This document shows positions 24,190 through 36,250 of a stretch of 64,000 nucleotides of DNA, piece by piece. The notes under the pieces were generated by a model. The model was not told where the DNA came from. It saw only the letters and a list, made by a program, of their open reading frames with translations, and did not search any database. Location of the stretch: NCBI RefSeq assembly GCF_003073045.1, contig NC_037593.1, forward strand, positions 11,766,735 through 11,830,734, written 5' to 3'. Source of the stretch: Pomacea canaliculata. Its lineage: Eukaryota; Mollusca; Gastropoda; Architaenioglossa; Ampullariidae. Numbering within the stretch: the stretch's first letter is position 1; each line of letters opens with the position of its first letter. The position numbers and the translations under genes were made by a program.

Positions 24190-25690
24190 GGCGAATGTTG
24201 ATTTCATTCTCATAAACAATTGAGACCAATAAGTTTGTTACGTTATTAGAAATTAGTAGAAAATGCAGACCAAAGTTATGGAAAAGTCTTTTTTATAATT
24301 TTATAATTTTAATTTTGCGACCGAAATAAAGTGCTTGAGGGAAGTTGTTAGTGGCAACTGCCTATACAACATGGCGTTGCACTGTTGTAAGCGTAGAAAA
24401 CGTGTAAGAAACATTTTAAATACGCGATATATACGTTGGTTGTCGATATTAGTTATTTTTCTTCTTTAGAAAGTGCACGTGAAAGTAAGTTACTCTGAAA
24501 ATACTGAATTTAAGTCAGATGTAACCTACGTCTCGGGCGAATGCATGCTTAACCTCTCTCTTCGTATCATATTTATTGCTGCATGTTCTCCATAATTTTC
24601 AACATTCTGCAACGGATAATTTTTCTTTCTAAATGCTAAGTTTTAGTGAAGCCATATTTGAGATTAGGGGTTAATGTCCTCTTTTAATTTGTCTGTTAGG
24701 GATAAATTCAGACAATATTAAATGCAAATTAAGTAACTTTCCACAATCACCATAAAATTAAAATTTTCCATTAGTTGGAAATGAAGTCATTAAGCAGATT
24801 TTAATGGACTGTTGTATACAAAATTTCATGTCTTCAGTTTTCTTGGTAACCTTTCCAAGTAAAATGTACTATGCTGCAAATATGCTTTAATTTATCAGTT
24901 CATTAAGCTAATATGATACAAGCAGCTATAGTAATTCAGAACTAAATACTGTTTTATTGTAACCTACATATTTCTTCTTTACATTCACACTTATACAATG
25001 CAAAATAGGTTTTTACATTTCACATCAGATGATGTAGTTAAGCCTAACTATAATAATAATATAATTCTAAAGCACATACACTCATAAAAAGCATTTATCT
25101 GCGAGAAAGAACACGACATGGACAGCATATGAGATACAGAAGAACAACATATGAATAACAGAAGGATAAACAACAGTACTGATGACAAATAAAAGAAAAA
25201 TACAAAAAAGGCAAAGAAGAACTCAGTAACAAAGACTGAAAACATAAAATGAAAATAAACTAGATAATAGAATTGGAACTGTTTGTTGACAAACAGAGCT
25301 GTGTGAGGCGTGTGTTTTCCATACATAGATGATATGAGTTGTATTAAGAGTTGAGATTAAGATTATTTGACTAAGTGTGATTGATTGGGGAAGTGCCCCG
25401 GATGTAACATTGTAGATATCGTTAGCTGTGTGTCGCCTTTAGAGTATAGTGTTGAGGCTATAGCTGTAAGTTATGCATATATGTGATGTAGTTTGTAAAG
25501 TCCTGAGCCACTCAACAACTGAATAACATGATTTGGGCACCCTCAGGCAATCGTTTAGTGTTTTTTTGAAAGAACGCTTATTTGTCTGGTGCGAGTGTGT
25601 TGTAGTGCATGATTTTGCAAAAGAAGACAAGTAGGGAAGTAGCAATTAATAAGTGGGAAAATAGGAAAAGGTGTGGAAAAGGACTAGCAT
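24190..25690. other. Intergenic; a possible short divergent first exon at 24372
   Basis: Downstream of the RPL7 promoter the plus strand has ATGGCGTTGCACTGTTGTAA at 24372 (MALHCCKRRKR) followed by a GTAAGA donor, and a TTCTTTAG acceptor with a GTAAGT donor 15 bases on (AAAGTGCACGTGAAA). No further exons were recognised, so no gene is called. The rest is AT-rich without features. Confidence 0.3.
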
Positions 25691-25699
25691 TGTGTGGCT

Positions 25700-26790
25700 T
25701 GTTGTTAGGAGTAATGCTTAAGGAAGAGTTACGTTTTCAGTGCACATTTAAAGGATTAAATTTTTGGTAGGTAATGGATATGGAAAGGGAGAGTTCCATT
25801 GTTTAGCTGCACAGTAACTAAAAATCCTGTGAACATATGTTGTTCTAGTGACAGGAATAGTTAGGAGACTGTATAGTCAGATAAAGAGTGTAGTCAGCTG
25901 GCTGGGATGTAAGGGAAGAGAAGTTCAGAGAAAAAGTGTGGGCAGGAGCCAGCAAAAACATTAAAGCACAGCATGGACTGGATGTGAGAATGGATGGGAA
26001 GCCAATGCAGAAAACAAAGGATAAGAGTGACATGGTCCCGTTTCCTAGCTCTAAGCACAAGATGTTCAGAGGAATTCTGTACTTTCTGGAGACCTTATGA
26101 AGAAGATATGCACGGCAGCCTGCAAGTAAGGAGAAGCATTAATCAGACCAGGAAAGAACAAATGCACAGACAAGAGTTTTGATAGCATGTGCAGAGAGTA
26201 TGTGACAGCTGTAACTTGTTTATCAAGAGTCATGTCTGCAGTGACAATGAACCCCAGATATCTGATGGATGATGCAAAGGGGATGTTGCTTTTGCCCATC
26301 CTGATGTGATCAGGTGGATAAATGAGTTTAGACGGATTTCTTCTTCTCAAGCATAGAAAGACTTCTGTTTTATCATCATTGAGTTTAAGTTTGTTTACTA
26401 CCATCCAGTCCTTTATATCACTAATACAGGCCTTCACGAGTGAGACTCAGCGGGTGAAGTGGAGCTGTATAGCTGCATGTCATCAGCTTATGATTGATGA
26501 GAAACTTGGTGAGATTGAATTCCTGATGAAAGTAGTTTTATGTACGAAATGGACAGAGCTTAGCTGGTTACTGAGCCTTGGGAAAATGGAGTAGGGTGAG
26601 ATGTGTGACCATCAATAAACAAAGTCTGCATCCTGTCAGTGAGATAAGAGTTGAACCATGCTAGTGCAGGTCCATAAATTCTATAGAGAGGTTGGTATCT
26701 ATGAATGAGCAGAAAGGGGTCAATAGTGTCCAGTAGAGTTAATGCAAAACCATCTCCACTGTTAAGGGCAGATAATGTCTGTTGTCACTT
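25700..26790 (-). mobile_element. Decayed LINE: end of the reverse transcriptase and ORF2 tail
   Basis: Minus strand, from 26780 downward: ALTLLDTIDPFLLIHRYQ and IYGPALAWFNSYLTDRMQ (RT palm and following region), HTSHPTPFSQGSVTS, then an open stretch at 26437-26066 with KDWMVVNKLKLNDDKTEVF and IRYLGFIVTADMTLDKQV, then LHWLPIHSHIQSMLCFNVFA and TFSYCAAKQWNS. This order is that of CR1/Jockey-like ORF2 proteins. The catalytic core carries deletions (the usual AFDTID reads LLDTID) and there are several stops and frame changes. Dead, 5'-truncated. Confidence 0.85.
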
Positions 26791-26799
26791 TTGCATTCC

Positions 26800-28215
26800 A
26801 TATACTTTTGTAATTATACTTTAAAGATTTATAATTGCTTGAACTATGCCTTAATAATGGAAAAAAATTTGTGGTGTCACTATTTTTTTAAGTATTATTT
26901 TTAAACTGTACGATTTATCAATAGTTAATGCATATAGAAAAAAGACCACTTCTTTATCTGACATGACATTAATATACAGAAACCATACTGAAACATTTTA
27001 ATTGAAAATAAACTGTTTTATCTCCTGTTAATAATAAAATCAGGTAAAATAAAAAGTAGTTGTAGCTGGAACTTTAAACTCAATAGGCTGCTCTGTCAAT
27101 TTATTTTTCTAGTTGCTTTTTATAGCCTACACTAATCCTTAATAAGTTCTTATCTTATTACAGCACTGAATTAACTGTCATGCATAAGCTACAGTGTTAG
27201 ATGGGTTTTAGTTCAAAACTGCAAAGAAAAGGATTGTTTAATGTATACTGTCACTTGCATTATGTAGATAATCAATTATTGAAGATTACTTCAATGCTTA
27301 ATAAAAGTGGCATGTCTCGCATGAGCCACTCTTTGATCCAACAGTTGGCAGCCAGCAAAGAGTTATGCTCATCATTTTAAATCTTATGGAACACTCCTGT
27401 TTCACAAAAACTTATTCTGCTTGTACTAATGTCAAATTATCATCATTAGTTTAATTGGTAAACTCGATCATAATCATGACAAATGTCAATCAATCAATGT
27501 AACTTAACTGAGTGCACCTTGTTATACACTTTTATTTAACTCACTATGGATGTATGCTTGTTTGTCCAGTGGGAATTTCATAATAAATTTTTCACCCACT
27601 TCCCATTGTCCTAGAGATCTGAAATTTTCACCAGTTACTTATTTCCAGTGACAATGCAACATTAAATCATTTTCAGCAGTCCACAAATACTAGAATAATT
27701 ATTTTTAAATTTAATGTTCTGCAGAATGTAAAATGTTAAGACATATGTTATTGTGCAGACTTGATTCCACTTTTGCATGCAATAGTTCCTTGGACAGCCA
27801 AACAGATTTTCACATTTCTGAAAATGACGTTCTCATGATAAAGGTTATATTGAGAATTAGAATGATGACAGATTTAGTGTCATCATTTTAAAAATTTAAT
27901 ATTCATAATTTGTATATAGTGCATATTGAATTAAAGAAGGGAATAAATTTATAAAATAAAGTGAAAAAAATTGATAACTAAATTCATAAAGACTAGACAT
28001 TTTAAAATATGAGATGTGTGAGGGGCCCTAGAGTGTTCCAATTTCAAAGAGTGCACCTTTATACTTTAAATTATATGTATTAAAGACAGTCCTGAGACCT
28101 ATGAAAAAATTAGTTTACTCTTTTTAGTACATTTTAAATAAAAGTGTGTTTTTAAAAAATGTTATATTTAATACTGCCAAATCCCTCAGTGCAAATATGG
28201 TTAGGTCACACATTT
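26800..28215. other. Intergenic, no gene seen
   Basis: Very AT-rich stretch between the two LINE remnants. Only short ORFs without recognisable domains. Nothing supported. Confidence 0.6.
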
Positions 28216-28219
28216 GTAC

Positions 28220-28577
28220 TCCGATGGCTACGTCATATTGTGGGAATAAGATGGCCTGAAAGATCTCCAACAGCTGCCTGTGGAAAAGAACTAACCAGAA
28301 TGCCACTAGTCAAGACATCAAAACGTGCAAATGGGGCTGGATAGGACACACTCTGCACAAACCAACTGACATCATTGCCAAGCAGGCACTTGACTGGAAC
28401 CCTTAGGGAAAGAAGAGAGTTGGGAGACCAAAGCAGACTTGGAAAGGAACAGTCGAGAGCGAGGCAAAAGACATCAGAACCACCTGTGCCCAACTGAAGG
28501 GGGCACCCCAAAACCAGGTCCGCTGGCGTTGTGTTGTTGGGGCCCTATGCTCCTCAAAGAAGCAACAAGGAATAAAC
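28220..28577 (+). mobile_element. Decayed LINE 3' end, different family from 25700-26790
   Basis: Plus strand fragments in order: WGWIGHTLHKPTDIIAKQAL, RRVGRPKQTWK, TVESEAKDIRTT, AQLKGAPQNQVRWRCVVGAL and CSSKKQQGIN, then a stop. This is the conserved C-terminus of an RTE/Jockey-like ORF2 protein. At least one stop and one frame change interrupt it. The end at about 28577 fits the 3' terminus. Confidence 0.8.
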
Positions 28578-29059
28578 TAAACTAAACACATTTGTACCGT
28601 AAAAATTCCTATAGTTTGTAACACTCTTTCATGTCTGTATCTTTCAACAACCAGATCCTTTCTCTGTCATTGCACATAATCATTGCTAGAGGCAATATTC
28701 ACTATTATTTGGTTGCTACACAAACTATTTACTCATGGTGTGCACATCAAATGACTTCTTTGCCATAAAAACAGTTTGGATTGAGGAAACCCGATAAAGA
28801 ATGAACAATTCCAGCCTAGCTGTTTCTTATTTAATGTCATTAGAACAGAGGTTTTACTGGAGGACTAGAAAACTGCTGAGGAAGTAGTTTTACTTTTTAT
28901 AAAAAAAAGGGCAAAATAAGAGCCAGGTGATAACAGACCTTTGAGTTAAATGTATCATGTGTAAATATGAATGGTTTATTTTATTAGGCCTTTGTGGGCC
29001 CATTCAAACAGATTATCATCCACATGTTACAGGGAAAATATATATATTAATATATACCA

Positions 29060-29320
29060 AGTAATCACACTAAGATTGGCCCAACGTCTATGTTTGCTGT
29101 CTGCTTCATTGGCTCCAATGTTCGTATTTCCTTGATTACAATATTGGTGAAAACTGGCCCAAGATTGGCATAAGTCTGGCCAAATCTTGGCAGTCCATAA
29201 GTGAAAATGTAACACCTAGCTTGGCCCAAAGTATATAATATTGGGCCAATCCTGGCCCAAGCATGTACTGCCAAGATTCCAAGGACACCCCAGGTTTGAG
29301 CAATGTCGGCCCATGTTCTT
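29060..29320. repeat. Degenerate tandem repeat based on TTGGCCCAA
   Basis: Variants of (A/T)TTGGCCCAA and TTGGGCCAA recur every 15-50 bases. The minus-strand translation shows a repeating pattern of the type WADIAQTWG, WARIGPILYTLGQA, GQTYANLGPVF. This is a known look of non-coding satellite-like repeats in invertebrates and the reading frame has no gene context. Called as a repeat, not a protein. Confidence 0.6.
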
Positions 29321-29329
29321 TTTGGTATT

Positions 29330-30125
29330 AGGTCCCCATCATCCCTCTTCCCAAACCCTATACTTCCTGTAGCGCTTAAGGCTATCAAGCATGTAATGTG
29401 CTCTCTAAAAAGCTGTACTTTAGTTGACAAGTTGGAACTAGAGTTACTAGACTAACATTAGCTGTTCACTTTTGGGTTGCTCTTTATGTGCAGAAACTTT
29501 ATTAGAATGCATTTTTTCACACTAACAACCACACTATTCTTGCATCATTCACTTGCATGCACAACACAATAAATATAAATATTAAACATTTTATTTTTCA
29601 ATGAACCACTAAGGGTGGGTTCAGCCTTTCATATTAACATATATACAACAAGCCTCCTAAAAAAGTGTACAAGCGTATATAATGCAAACAAGTTGATATA
29701 TCCAGCTGGTTCACCTTTCACTGCAGAATCTCAACTGCAGCTAAAGTTTCCTTCATTTTCTTGAAAGTCTTTTTCAAAAAATAGGCAACATTTACACTCT
29801 ACTGCCTAGGACGAAATGTATACCTGTCAGGGACCTAGTCAGAGTACATAGGACTGAGTACGTGCGAGGGAGAAAGGGTGTGAATGATGGACGTTTCCTG
29901 AATGCGTGTCTTTTAGATGTTAAAAAAAAAGAAAAGAAAGAGAGGAGTGACTGGAAAGGGAGAGATGAGTCAGCGATGCGAGATTGGGGGACGAAAGGAG
30001 GTGAAATTGGATGTTTATACTTGTGCGAAGGAGGTATATGTGTTGTTTGTTTTTTTGTTTTTTTGTTCTTTTTCTTTAAAGTGAGAAGTCACTGCCGAGA
30101 CAGTGTACTGCCGCATACAAAGCTG
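29330..30125. other. Intergenic, no gene seen
   Basis: Flank of the small-RNA array. A T/C-rich block lies at 30045-30080. No gene supported. Confidence 0.55.
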
Positions 30126-30360
30126 AAAAAGTGTACGTGCGGGTTGTTGTCTCCATTCAGCTTACGTCATCGTACGTGTTCGTCGGGGTGTCTGGAGAAG
30201 TTGTTTTCGACAACGTTGGTGGTACCGGCTCACCTAACCCTAATCAGCATCTTAAGCTCTGGGGGTTGTCTCCTGTATATTTGGTGCATGTGAAATTCTG
30301 ATCAGTCTCCCTCAGTGAGTGTGCGGCTGTTTTATAAAGCTTTGTAATGCTGCTATCCTC

Positions 30361-30470
30361 GCCTACGGCCATACCACGTTGAACACACCGGTTCTCGTCC
30401 GATCACCGCAACGTCGGGCCCGGTTAGTACTTGGATGGGTGACCGCCTGGGAACACCGGGTGCTGTAGGC
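30361..30470 (+). pseudogene. 5S rRNA copy 1, internally deleted
   Basis: Begins GCCTACGGCCATACCACG and ends GGGTGCTGTAGGC as in the intact copies, but eight bases (AAGTTAAG) are missing within the 5' half of the internal promoter region. Length 110 instead of 118. Probably inactive. It is the left-edge copy. Confidence 0.9.
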
Positions 30471-31745
30471 AAACTTTTTGCTTTTCTTCCGTTGATTTCT
30501 ACTAATTTCATCTATTCATAGTTTTCTGTATATTTTGAACAGGCGGCCTTAGCAGCAGTACGCGGTGCCCTGCTGTTTGGTCCTATGCGAGGGCCGAAAG
30601 CCGTAAGTGTAGGCTGCCTACCGTACCACAAGAATCTCCTATCGCGGGCCTCCATTACCATCTGTATGTAAGCATAATTATTGTCATAAACCATTTTTTA
30701 GTTTTTTGGTTTGCTTTTTGGTTTTGTGTGTGTGTGTGTGTGTGGGTTGGGTTTTTTTTATTAGTATTAAATATATGACTTTTAGGCTTGTACTACCTCA
30801 ATTTTAGTTACAGGTTAATCCAAGTTCGCATCTTCTTGTAGTGTGTTTGGAATGGATGGGTTCTCTATCTCGCTAGCTTCAAGTACTGTCTTAAAATGAC
30901 CATACCACTGTTCAGCCTCTATTGTGCTTCTCTCCAAACATTTTTTTTACACGATATATTCTTTATACGTCATCATAGGCTAACAACTCGTGTGATCATC
31001 GATGGTGGCTGAGCCCACCTGATGAATGTCTAACAGAGTTTTTATTATTTATTTATTTACTTATTTATTTATTTATTTTGTGCCGACACACTACGTGCAG
31101 AGGAGGAGTGGAGGGTACGTTTTCCTAGAAAGGTGTAGTATTCGTATTTTTGTGCATCTGAGGATGATTGTATGCTGACATTTTCCTTTTCTTTTTCTTT
31201 ATAATATATGGATAATTAATGCGTAATGTTTGTGGTTATAGGCGCAGTCTGCGGCGCCGTTGAGTGTTTGGGCCTGGCTAATGTCACGTACTAATGGGCC
31301 TGGCAGATGCCATGAAATATTTGAAGAGTTTATGCTTTGTTTTGTTGTGAGTTGTTCCGTTTTTATTGGTATTTGATTGGAGCATGTGTGTGGCCCAGGA
31401 AAGTTGAGGTCGCTCGTGCCCACAGACAGCGTCATTTAGAGTAGTATAACGTCTGTCCCGAAGTGGAGACTTGAGCTGTGTTTTGTTTGTGATTGAAGAG
31501 AATTTGTAAGTGTGGAAGAACATTCCAGATGTATAGATTTACGGAATATCAGTTGCCAGTTCCTGTTGTTACAGTGTATATATAGTGCCGAAGTTGATCA
31601 TCAAGAAAATGAACTTTTTCTCTGTGGAAGGAAGTCAAGCCTGACTGTATGGGTGGTGACAGGCTAGTTAGCAGTCGTCACCCTGCATCGTTCACCAAAG
31701 AGGTTCCTAGTTTGACATTGAGTATGATTACTCTCCAGGAGGAGA

Positions 31746-31933
31746 GTGGGCCGATCCTGGAGGTACTGCAATACCAGGCCGACCCGTGACAGAGGTGGAG
31801 CAAGCCCCTAACACTCCGTCATGTTTCAAAAATCAGTTTAATATCGAAGTCCCCCAATGGAGGACGTATCAGATATTAAGCTGATAAGAACAGATACTAC
31901 ACTTTGATCTTAGCCAAAAGGCCGAGAAGCGAT
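31746..31933 (-). ncRNA. U2: U2 spliceosomal snRNA, copy 1
   Basis: Minus strand starts ATCGCTTCTCGGCCTTTTGG and contains the branch-site pairing element GTAGTA, the stem-loop IIa region TCTTATCAGCTTAATATCTG, an Sm site GATTTTTGA, and the 3' hairpin CCTGGTATTGCAGTACCTCC. Length 188, as in other animals. It base-pairs with intron branch sites in the spliceosome. The upstream ~100 bases are conserved among copies and should hold the proximal sequence element. Confidence 0.96.
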
Positions 31934-32040
31934 AACCAGAACGTGCCAGACTTTCAAGACAGCATCGTCTGGCTTTCCGTCACATTCGGGTTTGGCAAAC
32001 TAGCATGTCATTTAAGTAGCTTTCAATGTAGAAAGTCGCC
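31934..32040 (-). promoter_or_regulatory. Conserved upstream region of U2 copy 1
   Basis: The ~105 bases 5' of U2 are kept almost unchanged in all four copies. The stretch around 31978-31998 sits about 45-65 bases upstream, where the snRNA proximal sequence element lies in animals. I cannot name the core bases. Confidence 0.45.
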
Positions 32041-32516
32041 ATGCTTTTAAGAAATTGCATGATATTCTGACTGCAAATACTATCTTCAAAGATTTACCGT
32101 ATTTCTGCAGCTACGTTGTCACAATGAAATAGCGGAGCAACGTTCAGGGGTTAAAACTGCAGCTGTCTTCTCCGAGCGACACAAGGGAAACAACACGAGT
32201 GAGTGAGTCCTCGCTAGCTTTGCAAAAAAAAAAAACTATGAACGGATATAGCGATAGTATTAGTTCGTGACAAAAAGTGCGCCGGTTGCTGTCTCCATTG
32301 ATCTTACGTCATCGTACGTGTTGGTCGGGGAGTAGAGCAGGTGTCTGGCGAAGTTGTTGTCGACTACGTTGGTCGTACTGGCTCACCTAACCTTGATCAG
32401 CATCTTAAGCTGTTGGGGTTGTCTCCTGTATACTTGTAAATTTTGATCCTTCGCTGCTATAGTCTCTGTCAGTGAGCGTGGGCTGTTTTATAAAGCTTTG
32501 CAATGCTGCTTTCCTC

Positions 32517-32632
32517 GCCTACGGCATACCACGTTGAACACACCGGTTCTCGTCCGATCACCGAAGTTAAGCAACGTCGGGCCCGTTAGTACTTGGATGG
32601 GTGACCGCCTGGGAACACCGGGTGCTGTAGAC
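32517..32632 (+). rRNA. 5S rRNA copy 2 (variant)
   Basis: Same start and internal promoter (GGATGGGTGACCGCCTGGGA) but lacks one C after ACGG and one G in GGGCCCGG, and ends GTAGAC rather than GTAGGC. Length 116. Second-type flanks (T-run of ~20 downstream). May be a pseudogene. Confidence 0.85.
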
Positions 32633-33206
32633 AATCCTTTTGCTGCTTTTTTTTTTTTTTTTTTTTCATACACTACATAGTTTTCTTGTGAAGTGTCGTG
32701 AACTTTTACACCTTGCCCCATCTTCATTTCCAAGCATTTTTCGGGTGCTGTAGGCAAACCGTTTTCTTATTATCTTCCTCCTTTCTGTAATATTTAGTCC
32801 CATATAGGACTAACAGAGTTTCTCAACTCTTAGGTGGGCGGTAAAGAAAAAAAAAAGTTGTAAGGGGGGAGGGGGTGCTTTTTTTTTCATTTCAAGTGAA
32901 TTTGTGATAGTGCTATCTATTTCTTGGTCTATTTAAAGCAATAAAAAGTAGACCAAATATATTGGACAATTTCGATCAATATTTCCAAAATGTTGCCAGA
33001 TTTGACCCACATCGATGGAGAACACGTGGACTTTCATTGATCAAAAGGCACACCAGAATAATCTAAATACGCTACCAGCCACTACCAGGTGTATATTTGT
33101 GTGTGAGAGAGAGAGTGGGGGAAACTTAAATTATTTTGCACTGTAGGTTGGACGTGTCGTTTAATTTATGATTATATGTAGTCTGTGTCAGTGAGTGTGC
33201 GGCTGT

Positions 33207-33216
33207 TTTATAAAGC
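33207..33216 (+). promoter_or_regulatory. TATA-like box upstream of 5S copies
   Basis: TTTATAAAG sits about 28 bases before the 5S start and is present before all nine copies. Upstream TATA-like boxes supplement the internal promoter of 5S genes in many invertebrates. The coordinates given are those of copy 3. Confidence 0.7.
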
Positions 33217-33236
33217 TTTGTAATGCTGCTATCCTC

Positions 33237-33354
33237 GCCTACGGCCATACCACGTTGAACACACCGGTTCTCGTCCGATCACCGAAGTTAAGCAACGTCG
33301 GGCCCGGTTAGTACTTGGATGGGTGACCGCCTGGGAACACCGGGTGCTGTAGGC
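33237..33354 (+). rRNA. 5S rRNA copy 3 (intact)
   Basis: 118-nt gene, first type. GCCTACGGCCATACCACG pairs with the 3' end GGGTGCTGTAGGC. The internal control region GAAGTTAAGCAACG ... GGATGGGTGACCGCCTGGGA is complete. A pol III terminator (TTTTT) follows within 5 bases of the end. Confidence 0.97.
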
Positions 33355-34636
33355 AAACTTTTTGCTTTTCTTCCGTTGATTTCTACTGATTTCATCTATT
33401 CATAGTTTTCTGTATATTTTTCAGAGGCGGCCTTAGCAGCAGTACGCGGTGCCCTGCTGTTTGGTCCTATGCGAGGGCCGAGAGCCTTAAGTGTAGGATG
33501 CATACCGTACCACAAGAATCTCCTATCGCGGGCCTCCATTACCATCTGTATGTAAGCATAATTATTGTCATAAACCATTTTTTAGTTTTTTGGTTTGCTT
33601 TTTGGTTTTGTGTGTGTGTGTGTGTGTGGGTTGGGTTTTTTTTATTAGTATTAAATATATGACTTTTAGGCTTGTACTACCTCAATTTTAGTTACAGGTT
33701 AATCCAAGTTCGCATCTTCTTGTAGTGTGTTTGGAATGGATGGGTTCTCTATCTCGCTAGCTTCAAGTACTGTCTTAAAATGACCATACCACTGTTCAGC
33801 CTCTATTGTGCTTCTCTCCAAACATTTTTTTTTACACGATATATTCTTTATACGTCATCATAGGCTAACAACTCGTGTGATCATCGATGGTGGCTGAGCC
33901 CACCTGATGAATGTCTAACAGAGTTTTTATTATTTATTTATTTACTTATTTATTTATTTATTTATTTTGTGCCGACACACTACGTGCAGAGGAGGAGTGG
34001 AGGGTACGTTTTCCTAGAAAGGTGTAGTATTCGTATTTTTGTGCATCTGTGGATGATTGTATGCTGACTTTTTCCTTTTCTTTTTCTTTATAATATATGG
34101 ATAATTAATGCGTAATGTTTGTGGTTATAGGCGCAGTCTGCTGCGCCGTTGAGTGTTTGGGCCTGGCTAATGTCACGTACTAATGGGCCTGGCAGATGCC
34201 ATGAAATATTTGAAGAGTTTATGCTTTGTTTTGTTGTGAGTTGTTCCGTTTTTATTGGTATTTGATTGGAGCATGTGTGTGGCCCAGGAAAGTTGAGGTC
34301 GCTCGTGCCCACAGACAGCGTCATTTAGAGTAGTATAACGTCTGTCCCGAAGTGGAGACTAGAGCTGTGTTTTGTTTGTGATTGAAGAGAATTTGTAAGA
34401 GTGTGGAAGAACATTGCAGATGTATAGATTTACGGAATATCAGTTGCCAGTTCCTGTTGTTACAGTGTATATATAGTGCCGAAGTTGATCATCAAGAAAA
34501 TGAACTTTTTCTCCGTGGAAGGAAGTCAAGCCTGACTGTATGGGTGGTGACAGGCTAGTTAGCAGTCGTCACCCTGCATCGTTCACCAAAGAGGTTCCTA
34601 GTTTGACATTGATTATGAATACTCTCCAGGAGGAGA

Positions 34637-34824
34637 GTGGGCCGATCCTGGAGGTACTGCAATACCAGGCCGACCCGTGACAGAGGTGGAGCAAGCCCCT
34701 AACACTCCGTCATGTTTCAAAAATCAGTTTAATATCGAAGTCCCCCAATGGAGGACGTATCAGATATTAAGCTGATAAGAACAGATACTACACTTTGATC
34801 TTAGCCAAAAGGCCGAGAAGCGAT
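34637..34824 (-). ncRNA. U2: U2 spliceosomal snRNA, copy 2
   Basis: 188 nt, identical to copy 1 at every element I compared (5' end, GTAGTA, Sm site, 3' hairpin). Complete. Confidence 0.96.
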
Positions 34825-35409
34825 AACCAGAACGTGCCAGACTTTCAAGACAGCATCGTCTGGCTTTCCGTCACATTCGGGTTTGGCAAACTAGCATGCC
34901 ATTTAAGTAGCTTTCAATGTAGAAAGTCGCCATGCTTTTAAGAAATTGCATGATATTCTGACTGCAAATACTATCTTCAAAGATTTACCGTATTTCTGCA
35001 GCTACGTTGTCACAATGAAATAGCGGAGCAACGTTCAGGGGTTAAAACTGCAGCTGTCTTCTCCGAGCGACACAAGGGAAACAACACGAGTGAGTGAGTC
35101 CCTCGCTAGCTTTGCAAAAAAAAAAAAACTATGAACGGATATAGCGATAGTATTAGTTCGTGACAAAAAGTGCGCCGGTTGCTGTCTCCATTGATCTTAC
35201 GTCATCGTACGTGTTGGTCGGGGAGTAGAGCAGGTGTCTGGCGAAGTTGTTGTCGACTACGTTGGTCGTACTGGCTCACCTAACCTTGATCAGCATCTTA
35301 AGCTGTTGGGGTTGTCTCCTGTATACTTGTAAATTTTGATCCTTCGCTGCTATAGTCTCTGTCAGTGAGCGTGGGCTGTTTTATAAAGCTTTGCAATGCT
35401 GCTTTCCTC

Positions 35410-35527
35410 GCCTACGGCCATACCACGTTGAACACACCGGTTCTCGTCCGATCACCGAAGTTAAGCAACGTCGGGCCCGGTTAGTACTTGGATGGGTGAC
35501 CGCCTGGGAACACCGGGTGCTGTAGAC
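35410..35527 (+). rRNA. 5S rRNA copy 4
   Basis: 118 nt, second type. Complete except that the last bases read GTAGAC, which weakens the terminal stem by one pair. Followed by a T-run. Confidence 0.92.
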
Positions 35528-36132
35528 AATCCTTTTGCTGCTTTTTTTTTTTTTTTTTTTTTCATACACTACATAGTTTTCTTGTGAAGTGTCGTGAACT
35601 TTTACACCTTGCCCCCATCTTCATTTCCAAGCATTTTTCGGGTGCTGTAGGCAAACCGTTTTCTTATTATCTTCCTCCTTTCTGTAATATTTAGTCCCAT
35701 ATAGGACTAACAGAGTTTCTCAACTCTTAGGTGGGCGGTAAAGAAAAAAAAAAGTTGTAAGGGGGGAGGGGGTGCTTTTTTTTTCATTTCAAGTGAATTT
35801 GTGATAGTGCTATCTATTTCTTGGTCTATTTAAAGCAATAAAAGTAGACCAAATATATTGGACAATTTCGATCAATATTTCCAAAATGTTGCCAGATTTG
35901 ACCCACATCGATGGAGAACACGTGGACTTTCATTGATCAAAAGGCACACCAGAATAATCTAAATACGCTACCAGCCACTACCAGGTGTATATTTGTGTGT
36001 GAGAGAGAGAGTGGGGGAAACTTAAATTATTTTGCACTGTAGGTTGGACGTGTCGTTTAATTTATGATTATATGTAGTCTGTGTCAGTGAGTGTGCGGCT
36101 GTTTTATAAAGCTTTGTAATGCTGCTATCCTC

Positions 36133-36250
36133 GCCTACGGCCATACCACGTTGAACACACCGGTTCTCGTCCGATCACCGAAGTTAAGCAACGTCGGGCC
36201 CGGTTAGTACTTGGATGGGTGACCGCCTGGGAACACCGGGTGCTGTAGGC
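36133..36250 (+). rRNA. 5S rRNA copy 5 (intact)
   Basis: 118 nt, first type, same as copy 3. Complete internal promoter, terminator TTTTT downstream. Confidence 0.97.

Noticed and set aside
30985-31040. Conserved hairpin-like GGTGGCTGAGCCCACC in the array spacer as a third small RNA gene
   Set aside because: It resembles a dispersed segment at 44655-44715 outside the array and has no pol II or pol III promoter features that I can see; kept as a repeat.
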